42,117 nucleotides of DNA from Anaeromicrobium sp. GTDB taxonomy: Bacteria; Bacillota; Clostridia; Peptostreptococcales; Thermotaleaceae. The notes under the pieces are model-generated. The model saw only the letters and a list, made by a program, of their open reading frames with translations. It was not told where the DNA came from and did not search any database. The stretch is taken from assembly GCF_025210435.1 (NCBI RefSeq), contig NZ_JAOART010000013.1, forward strand, positions 1 through 42,117, written 5' to 3'. This document shows positions 36,194 to 42,117 of this stretch, piece by piece. The stretch's first letter is position 1, and each line of letters begins with the position of its first letter. Position numbers and translations under genes: made by a program.

Positions 36194-36916
36194 TTACTCA
36201 CCTTCTTTTATAACTTTCATGTATTTCACATTAACACCTTCATCATAAGCAGGTATATTAATGTGAGAAGAGGTATTAACCTCAATATATAGTCCAAATT
36301 CCTTAAGTAATGCTCCATATGTAGTAGGTGCTATTAAGGATGCCTCTAAGGTTTTAGGCTCTCCTATGGCTTTTATTACAAAGGGCTGAGCAAAAAATTG
36401 ATTATTTATTCTTATACTATGGCCAGCACATACTAATTCTGTAGTATTTATTATCCTTTGTCCATTTATGGATATGGCCTCTGCTCCTGCTACTTTTAAG
36501 TCATTTACCAAGTTTAGTACATCAGCATCATGAACTATTACATTATTAGGATCTTCTCCTTCAAATAATTCTCTGTCACTATCATCTACAGTTAGTATTA
36601 TTCCTGGTCCCTCTAATTCACTAAATCCAGCCATAGCCCTTTGGTTTTTTAGTTCATCAAGCATTTCGTATTTTAATTTACCATCATCCTCTTTGATTTT
36701 TTCATAGGCAAGTATCTTTTTATTCATTTCTTTTATAACTTCTTTAATTTTCTTTATTTCTTGTTTTTCACTTTCAAGGGTAATTTTATAATCATGTATT
36801 TCCTTCAAAGGTGCGTACAAATATCTATCCTTCACATTTTTAAGTTCTAAAGAAATAGTTATTCCTAGTATTAAGCAAAAAAACAATATAACCCACTTAC
36901 CTTTTTTACTATTCAT
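36194..36916 (-). CDS. DUF881 protein (second copy)
   Basis: The 240-residue protein starts at the ATG at 36916 (AGAGGTG five bases upstream). It has one N-terminal helix (WVILFFCLILGITISLEL), a coiled coil (about 35-85) and a DUF881 core (GPGIILTVDDS, DLKVAGAEAISINGQRII, PFVIKAIGEP). It is paralogous to the gene just upstream on the transcript (gap 13 bases). The role at the division site is presumed from context. Confidence 0.9.
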   Translation of the reverse strand: MNSKKGKWVILFFCLILGITISLELKNVKDRYLYAPLKEIHDYKITLESEKQEIKKIKEVIKEMNKKILAYEKIKEDDGKLKYEMLDELKNQRAMAGFSELEGPGIILTVDDSDRELFEGEDPNNVIVHDADVLNLVNDLKVAGAEAISINGQRIINTTELVCAGHSIRINNQFFAQPFVIKAIGEPKTLEASLIAPTTYGALLKEFGLYIEVNTSSHINIPAYDEGVNVKYMKVIKEGE

Positions 36917-36929
36917 GAGTTCACCTCTA

Positions 36930-37664
36930 TTATTGTTCTTCTTCCACAGGCTTTGCATATCTAAATTTAATTACTTCGTTATATCTAGGAATTAGTACTT
37001 CCTTCTTTTTCTCAACGGTTACCCTTAAATTATATCGTTCACTTCTCATTTGTTCTACTATACCAAATCTGATATTTAAAGTAGAAGCTAAAGTATCTGG
37101 ATTGCCAATTGCCTTAACTACAAAGGGAGGGGCCGTTGGTACAGAGTTAATATTAACATTACTTCCGGCTAAATTTATTTCTGTTTTGGATACAACCCTT
37201 TGTTCATTTATGGATATGGCCTCTGCTCCTGCGTCGTTTAGTTTATTTATTAAACTTAATAATAAGTCATAATTATACATTATAATACTAACATCAGTAG
37301 GAAATTGAGGATCTATTGGAGGGTCATCTATAACCACAACTACGCCTGGGCCTTTCACCCTTTTAAGTCCAGAAATCATTTTATACTTTTCTAATTCATT
37401 TCTAATATTTCTTACAAGAACGTCCTCTTTAGCCTCTGATTCCTCTATTTCTTTTATCTTACCTTCTAAAGAATTTATCTCACTCTTTAAAGCGTCCTTT
37501 TCCCTTCTAACTTTTTTAAGTTCCACAGCCAAATCTTGAGCCTTTTGAGCGGATCCAATTCCTTGAAGATAATTATTTTGTACTGACCTAAACTGCAATG
37601 CTAAAACTAACCCTAAAATCATACATATTATTCCAATAGAGATTCTAGCCTTCATTTGGTTCAT
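36930..37664 (-). CDS. DUF881 protein (first copy)
   Basis: The 244-residue protein has an N-terminal helix (ISIGIICMILGLVLALQF), a coiled coil (about 35-95) and a DUF881 core (GPGVVVVIDDPP, NDAGAEAISINEQRVV, PFVVKAIGNPDTL). It shares the layout of its neighbour. GGAGGG precedes the ATG, and the gap from ftsQ is ten bases. Confidence 0.92.
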   Translation of the reverse strand: MNQMKARISIGIICMILGLVLALQFRSVQNNYLQGIGSAQKAQDLAVELKKVRREKDALKSEINSLEGKIKEIEESEAKEDVLVRNIRNELEKYKMISGLKRVKGPGVVVVIDDPPIDPQFPTDVSIIMYNYDLLLSLINKLNDAGAEAISINEQRVVSKTEINLAGSNVNINSVPTAPPFVVKAIGNPDTLASTLNIRFGIVEQMRSERYNLRVTVEKKKEVLIPRYNEVIKFRYAKPVEEEQ

Positions 37665-37674
37665 TTTATCCCTC

Positions 37675-38427
37675 CTATTCTATAGGTCTATAGGTAGGAT
37701 AGCCATTATGGCTCATATCTACAATACCCCTTACTATATCTTTCTTCTCTAAATCCTTTAAAATCTTCCTTAAGGTATTTAGTTTTCTTTCTAACCCTTC
37801 ACCAGAACCTAACTTGCATACTAAATCTTTGTTAATATTTATTCTAATATCATTTAAATCATTAATATTTATTTCTTCTACACTTATTCCGCTCTTCTCA
37901 CTTTCATCCACCATCCTTAGTGCACATATAAACTCCTTTTGATTCTTTACTGATAATTTTTCTCCTTCAACAAAATTGTCAAATTCTATGCCTTTAATTA
38001 AAATTAAATCTTCACTATTAAAGCTAGATCTTAGAACTACTCCTTCTTCATCAATTATTAAGTATGTATCCATAAAGTTAATTAAAGCTTTTTCTTTTCT
38101 TTCTTCTATCTTTATGACTATTTTGTTAGGAAATTTTCGTTCTACTAGGGCACTTTTAACATAGGGGTCATACTCTACATTCATCCTAATATTCTCCAAA
38201 TCTTCTTTCAATATATGACCTCCAAAATTAATTCCAGCCTCTTCTACTACAATTTCCTTTGTTGCCTTTTCTATTCCTAAAACTTCCACATGCTTTACAC
38301 TAAATAGCTCTGTTTTAAATACTATAATAAATGAAACTATGGTTATCAATATCATTATGGTAAATATGAACAACTTCTTTTCTTTATTAACTTTTAATCC
38401 CACACTGCTTTTTTTCATCATAACCAT
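37675..38427 (-). CDS. ftsQ: Cell division protein FtsQ/DivIB
   Basis: The 250-residue bitopic protein has a basic N-terminus, one membrane helix (about 19-40), a POTRA domain (FSVKHVEVLGIEKATKEIVVEEAGI) and the FtsQ beta domain (ERKFPNKIVIKIEERKEKALIN, YLIIDEEGVVLR). It scaffolds the divisome with FtsL and FtsB. Several close ATGs (38427, 38421, 38418) share a weak ribosome site, so the exact start is uncertain. It follows the murA remnant. Confidence 0.93.
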   Translation of the reverse strand: MVMMKKSSVGLKVNKEKKLFIFTIMILITIVSFIIVFKTELFSVKHVEVLGIEKATKEIVVEEAGINFGGHILKEDLENIRMNVEYDPYVKSALVERKFPNKIVIKIEERKEKALINFMDTYLIIDEEGVVLRSSFNSEDLILIKGIEFDNFVEGEKLSVKNQKEFICALRMVDESEKSGISVEEININDLNDIRININKDLVCKLGSGEGLERKLNTLRKILKDLEKKDIVRGIVDMSHNGYPTYRPIE

Positions 38428-38458
38428 CCCATTACTTGTCCATTTTTTTCACTTGTTT

Positions 38459-38480
38459 AAGAGCAGCTTACGCTGCTTCT
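38459..38480 (-). other. Hairpin between murA remnant and ftsQ
   Basis: On the minus strand AGCAGC pairs with GCTGCT around GTAA with extra outer pairs. It lies right after the murA stop codon but no T-run follows, so it is at most a weak attenuator or mRNA-stability element. Confidence 0.4.
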
Positions 38481-39403
38481 TAATTCAATCTATAGACTTC
38501 TGCTCCTAGAGATTTTAGCATCTCTTCAATCCTATCATAACCTCGATCTATATGCTTAACATTATTTACTATAGTAATTCCTTCTGCACCAAGTCCTGCT
38601 AAAACTAAAGCAGCTCCTCCTCTTAAATCCTTTGCAGTAACATTAGCTCCTGTTAATTCACATACCCCTTGAATAACAGCTACTCTGCCATCTATTTTAA
38701 TATTAGCTCCCATTCTCATAAGTTCATCCACATGCTTAAAACGATTTTCAAATACAGTTTCTGTAATTATACTAGTTCCCTTAGCAATAGCCATAAGTGA
38801 CATAAATTGTGCCTGCATATCCGTTGGAAAACCAGGATAAGGTAAAGTTTTAGTCATTTCGATAGCTTTTATCCTTTTATTAGTTTTAAGTCTTAGAGAG
38901 TCAGATTTTTCTTCTATAATACAACCTGATTCCTTTAACTTAGATATGATTGGTTTTATATGGTCTATAACTATATTTTTTAAAAGAATATCTCCACCAG
39001 TCATGGCCCCTGCCACTAACATAGTTCCTGCCACAATTCTATCTGCCATTATTTTATGCTCAACTCTATTTAACTTATTTACACCTTCAATAATAATTTC
39101 ACTAGTTCCAGCTCCTGATACTTTCGCACCCATTTTGTTCAAATAAGTTTGCAACTCAACTATTTCTGGTTCCTTTGCTGCATTTCGTATCTTAGTGGTA
39201 CCATTTGCCATTACTCCTAATAACATGGTATTTTCTGTAGCTCCTACACTAGGGTAATCTAAATGTATCTCTGTACCATCTAATTTTACCACTTCACATT
39301 CTAAAAATCCATGTGCCTCTTTAATTTTTACACCCAATTGTCTTAAAGCTTTCAAATGCAGGTCTATAGGCCTAGGACCAATTTCACATCCTCCTGGGTA
39401 TAT
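38480..39403 (-). pseudogene. murA: murA 3' part, split by the recombinase element
   Basis: UDP-N-acetylglucosamine enolpyruvyl transferase makes the first committed peptidoglycan precursor. About 307 codons remain: the catalytic-cysteine loop YPGGCEIGPRPIDLHL (Cys codon at 39388-39386) and the rest to the normal C-terminus, with no internal stop. About 110 N-terminal codons, including the PEP-binding Lys-Asn region, are absent. Upstream of Tyr-Pro-Gly-Gly-Cys the frame runs into the end of the recombinase gene. An in-frame TTG at 39355 would start after the active-site cysteine, so no functional enzyme is expected from this copy alone. It needs excision of the element, or another murA elsewhere. 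Confidence 0.88.
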
Positions 39404-39405
39404 GT

Positions 39406-40959
39406 CTAAATTGTGCCAATAAACCTATTCCATTTTACATGAACTTGTATGTCAGATTTAGAGCCTCTAGTTGGTTTTATTGGTTGATATACAATGATTT
39501 TGTCTAGTAGTACTTCAATATCTCTACGTGTTAAAACTCCTTTTTCTACAATAGACTTTAACTCATCCATTGCCTTTAGTACTTCTTCTTGAGATTTTGA
39601 AGCTAACCTTTTGTATTTTTCCATTTCATCAATCTGATTTATGATTATTTTTAATTCTTGATTAGCTTCCCATACTAATTCATTGTGAATTTGTTCATCA
39701 ACTAATCCCCTAGCCATTTGCCTTGCATAGTTTTTTATTTCTTCTTTCTTATTTATAGCACTTTTATTTAAATTTCTAATAATTTTGTCATAATTGTTCT
39801 TACTTTTTTTTGCCCTTTCTATATTATCTTGTATTTTTTCAAAATTTACTTCTATACACTCCATATGCTCTTGTAAATTATTCAAAAGTATATTATTAAT
39901 ATCTTCTTCTTTAATATGGTGAGATGTACAATATTTTGAACCCATACCATGATAAGTTCCACATATATAGGAATCTGACCTATGTTTTCTCCTTCGCATT
40001 ACCATATATTTACCACAATCTCCACAAAATAAAAAGCCAGAGTACAAATTTATTCCATGAGAGCCTGCTCTAATTTTTCTTTGATCTCTTCTTTTAGCAA
40101 TAGCCTGAGCTAGCTTAAAGTCTTCCTTTGAAATTATGCCTTCATGATGATCTTCATATACAATATGTTCTTCCTTTGGAACCCTAATAGATTGACCTTT
40201 AATTTTCTTTTTCTTCGTTTTACCGCAACGTAGCGTTCCCACATATACATCGTCATTGATAATTCTAGATACATGGACTGGAGTCCAGTATTTTGCTACT
40301 GGGCGCTTATTTCCATCTTGTATTTTCTTATATTGTGATGGAGTTAGGATTCCTTCAGAATTTAGTATATCTGATATCTTTCTATATCCATTACCTTCTA
40401 CATATAGTTTGAAAATCCTTTTAATCACGCCTGAAACATTTTCATCAATAATTAATCTGGTTTTATCATTTGGGTTAATTTTATAACCAAAGTATGGTCT
40501 TATAATGACTCCCCCATTCCTTTGTTTAACCTTTAGATTGCCAGTAATTTTTTTAGAAATATCCTTGACATACCTTTCATTATACCATGTTTTTATACCA
40601 ATCACATCATCTTCATCCTTAAAACTATCATAATTATCTGATATACTTATAAATCTCACATTGTTTTCTTTTAAAAACTCCAAAAATAGTAGAGTTAGGG
40701 CATTATTCCTGCCTATTCTTGATAGGTCTTTTACTGCAAGCACTTGAACCTCACCTTTTTTTATATTTTCCTCTAACTTCTCAAATCCACTCCTATCAAA
40801 TTTATACCCAGAAACATTATCATCTTCGTATATTTTCTTCATATCACAATTGAATCTATCTTTAATATAATCTTTTATTAATCTTTTTTGAGTAATAATC
40901 GTTTCATAATTTTCACCTTTATCATCTCTAGATATTCTAACATAACCATAAACATTCAT
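39406..40959 (-). CDS. Large serine recombinase
   Basis: I chose the ATG at 40959 (517 residues) because GGAGG is eight bases upstream. The resolvase domain at the N-terminus begins MNVYGYVRISRDD with the catalytic Ser, followed by LAVKDLSRIGRN; a recombinase domain (about 150-260) has GGVIIRPYFGYKINPND. Next is a zinc-ribbon region (CGDCGKYMV, then CGTYH, then YCTSHH), and a C-terminal coiled coil (about 370-460). This is the type that integrates and excises phage, transposon or sporulation-associated elements. Its stop codon sits within a few bases of the murA junction, so one attachment site is probably next to the gene's 3' end. The gene is intact. Confidence 0.95.
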   Translation of the reverse strand: MNVYGYVRISRDDKGENYETIITQKRLIKDYIKDRFNCDMKKIYEDDNVSGYKFDRSGFEKLEENIKKGEVQVLAVKDLSRIGRNNALTLLFLEFLKENNVRFISISDNYDSFKDEDDVIGIKTWYNERYVKDISKKITGNLKVKQRNGGVIIRPYFGYKINPNDKTRLIIDENVSGVIKRIFKLYVEGNGYRKISDILNSEGILTPSQYKKIQDGNKRPVAKYWTPVHVSRIINDDVYVGTLRCGKTKKKKIKGQSIRVPKEEHIVYEDHHEGIISKEDFKLAQAIAKRRDQRKIRAGSHGINLYSGFLFCGDCGKYMVMRRRKHRSDSYICGTYHGMGSKYCTSHHIKEEDINNILLNNLQEHMECIEVNFEKIQDNIERAKKSKNNYDKIIRNLNKSAINKKEEIKNYARQMARGLVDEQIHNELVWEANQELKIIINQIDEMEKYKRLASKSQEEVLKAMDELKSIVEKGVLTRRDIEVLLDKIIVYQPIKPTRGSKSDIQVHVKWNRFIGTI

Positions 40960-41057
40960 TCCTATGACCTCCATAGTAGAACTTATTATTTTACTACTAT
41001 TTATAGTTTTCCATGTGTACACATGGATTATGATAATGAAAAAATTAATATGTACTA

Positions 41058-41089
41058 AAAACTAATTTCTTCGTTGCCATTAGTTTTTA
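41058..41089 (-). terminator. Bidirectional terminator upstream of recombinase gene
   Basis: AAAAACTAAT pairs with ATTAGTTTTT around a 12-base loop. It follows the 74-residue gene's stop codon by six bases on the minus strand. Confidence 0.75.
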
Positions 41090-41094
41090 CTTCA

Positions 41095-41319
41095 CTAAAT
41101 CCGTCCTTCCTCTTTCATTCTAGAAAGAATTAAATAGGTGATTATATTTTCAATATCTTGTAAATTTAGTTGGTTAATATTAGAAGTCACTTTTTTTACG
41201 GATTTGGATACTTTACGTCGTTTAAATTCCAATCCATTTATTGGCAATTTAGTATTTTTATATATAAGGTCATTGTTAATCATATCTATAATCTTTTCTT
41301 CTCCATTATCTTTTCCCAT
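41095..41319 (-). CDS. Small basic protein, possible recombination accessory factor
   Basis: The 74-residue protein has no family I recognise. It has a lysine-rich middle (EFKRRKVSKSVKKVTS) and a predicted C-terminal helix (NLQDIENIITYLILSRMKEEGR). The ribosome site GGGGGGAGG with eight-base spacing is excellent, so it is probably a real gene. Small basic proteins near large serine recombinases sometimes act as directionality factors; here that is only inference from position. Confidence 0.7.
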   Translation of the reverse strand: MGKDNGEEKIIDMINNDLIYKNTKLPINGLEFKRRKVSKSVKKVTSNINQLNLQDIENIITYLILSRMKEEGRI

Positions 41320-41347
41320 AACAAGAACCTCCCCCCTTTTTACAAAC

Positions 41348-41388
41348 TTACGTATATAGTAGCTTGACCTATGCTTATTTACGTATAT
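41348..41388. repeat. Direct repeat TTACGTATAT, two copies
   Basis: TTACGTATAT occurs at 41348-41357 and 41379-41388, 31 bases apart (about three helical turns), upstream of the 74-residue gene. Each contains the palindrome TACGTA. It could be an operator pair or recombination arm sites. Confidence 0.55.
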
Positions 41389-41472
41389 GGGAGTTTTTTT
41401 AACTAAGTATTTAGACGTTTAGAGAATAACAAGTTTTTAATTTATTCTAAGTAGAATATTTAGAGATGATTA

Positions 41473-41545
41473 TAGTAAGCGTCAAAGCATATCCTGAAGA
41501 ATTGACTAAATATCAATTCTTTAAAACACACTTTGACGCTTACTA
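41473..41545. repeat. 73-bp nested inverted repeat
   Basis: Outer arms TAGTAAGCGTCAAAG (41473-41487) and CTTTGACGCTTACTA (41531-41545) are a perfect 15-bp inverted repeat. Inside, AAGAATTGA (41497-41505) and TCAATTCTT (41513-41521) form a second hairpin with a seven-base loop. It lies just downstream of the truncated transposase gene. There is no T-run, so it is not an obvious terminator. A small inverted-repeat element or IS end is possible. Confidence 0.65.
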
Positions 41546-41587
41546 ATAAGTCTAAGAACTACCTACATAGTTTCATTAGAAATTCTT

Positions 41588-41881
41588 TTATGGTAATATC
41601 AGAAAAGTTTTGAGCATAAAATGAGTTACTTCTTTTTTTATTATTCTATCAATATATTTTTCGTCCCATACTCCATTAGATAAAAAATGACCAATGGTAG
41701 TACGGTGATTAACACTAAATTCAGCAATATCTGTAGTTTTGGCAGTAAATCCTTTAGAAGATGTAGCTACAACAAATTCTTTAAAATGTTTCACAGCAGT
41801 TTTTGTGTAATAAAAATCAAGATTATTTTCCTCGAAAAACTTGCTAACTAATTCATTATTTGATAGTATAGAGTTTGACAT
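41588..41881 (-). pseudogene. Truncated transposase, N-terminal part
   Basis: The 97 codons (AAGGA nine bases before the ATG) carry a stretch, SVNHRTTIGHFLSNGVWDEKY, resembling the N-terminus of IS4/IS701-like DDE transposases. The frame stops where a full protein would continue into its catalytic domain, and I find no continuation downstream. The exact IS family is uncertain. A nine-bp inverted repeat (TTTTAGTGT 41894-41902 with ACACTAAAA 41927-41935) lies immediately upstream of its start. Confidence 0.6.
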
Positions 41882-41981
41882 TCAAAACATTCCTTTTAGT
41901 GTGATTTTGTGTGAGAACTTTATCATACACTAAAATGTTTCGGATGTCTTTATTTATTTGCCAATATTTGTAATCAGATTT

Positions 41982-42117
41982 GCTCATTTAGAGCTTAATA
42001 ATAGAAAACTCATCATTCGCACTGATAGTGGTTATGGCTCTATGCATAGCATTGAAAAATTAAAAAACATTAAAAATCTTTTATTTGTCACAAAAGGTTA
42101 TTCTACCCGTCAATCTG
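41982..42117 (+). pseudogene. Transposase fragment at right edge
   Basis: The plus-strand frame reads AHLELNNRKLIIRTDSGYGS and continues HSIEKLKNIKNLLFVTKGYS to the window edge. RTDSGYGS looks like the second DDE-motif segment of IS1380-type transposases. An in-frame stop lies about 50 bases upstream and no start codon precedes the similarity, so the 5' part is missing. It is the only supported plus-strand coding sequence in the window, and it continues beyond the edge. Confidence 0.6.

Noticed and set aside
39355-39357. TTG as start of a functional short MurA
   Set aside because: It would begin after the catalytic-cysteine loop and lacks a ribosome site, so it is a chance start in a truncated gene.
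40960-41022. 21-codon upstream extension of the recombinase
   Set aside because: The extension has no resolvase homology, and the GGAGG site within it serves the ATG at 40959.
1-42117. CRISPR array, rRNA or additional tRNA genes
   Set aside because: I saw no regularly spaced repeats, no rRNA segments, and only one cloverleaf-forming sequence (20427-20503).

Overview
The window is about 42 kb of AT-rich DNA from a spore-forming, low-GC Gram-positive anaerobe of the class Clostridia. The evidence is spoIVA, spoIIGA-sigE-sigG, a YlmC/YmxH protein, YIEGIA with its capping subunit, and a division cluster with DUF881 and Sbp proteins typical of that class. I cannot name the species. Apart from one short transposase fragment at the right edge, every gene I accept lies on the minus strand, so transcription runs from right to left.

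Right end (about 39.4-42.1 kb): a mobile-element zone. A large serine recombinase gene abuts a 5'-truncated murA. The murA remnant keeps the catalytic-cysteine loop and everything after it but lacks about 110 N-terminal codons, so murA looks split by the element. A 74-residue protein, a paired direct repeat, a 73-bp nested inverted repeat and two transposase remnants follow, and the window ends inside this zone.

30.7-39.4 kb: a division and sporulation core: murA(3' part)-ftsQ-DUF881-DUF881-sbp-ftsZ, then spoIIGA-sigE behind a Spo0A-type promoter, sigG behind a good sigma-F-type promoter, then ylmC/ymxH and nrdR. 20.6-30.7 kb: pgeF, a PhoB/PhoR-type two-component pair, YIEGIA and its capping subunit, a DUF512 radical-SAM-like protein, der, gpsA and spoIVA. 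15.6-20.5 kb: a tRNA-Pro, then an HlyD-like membrane adaptor that appears to start at ATT, yggS, sepF, yggT, ylmH, divIVA and mtnN, ending at an intrinsic terminator.

1-15.6 kb: the most interesting region. A consensus sigma-A promoter leads into a cobalamin (B12) riboswitch with an intrinsic terminator. Behind it lies a tightly packed nine-gene operon: a secreted protein with a transcobalamin-like C-terminal (DUF4430) domain, two membrane proteins without a clear family, a membrane-anchored coiled-coil protein, a MoxR AAA+ ATPase, a DUF58 protein, a BatA-like membrane protein, a large double-VWA membrane protein, and a secreted alpha/alpha-toroid protein with an S-layer-like C-terminus. A second B12 riboswitch and terminator then control a further secreted protein (cut by the left edge) that joins the toroid and DUF4430 domains in one chain, the architecture of animal intrinsic factor and transcobalamin. 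My reading is a B12-responsive cell-surface system, possibly for capturing corrinoids, built around a MoxR/VWA machine. Its function is inference; the riboswitches, gene order and domain content are visible in the sequence.
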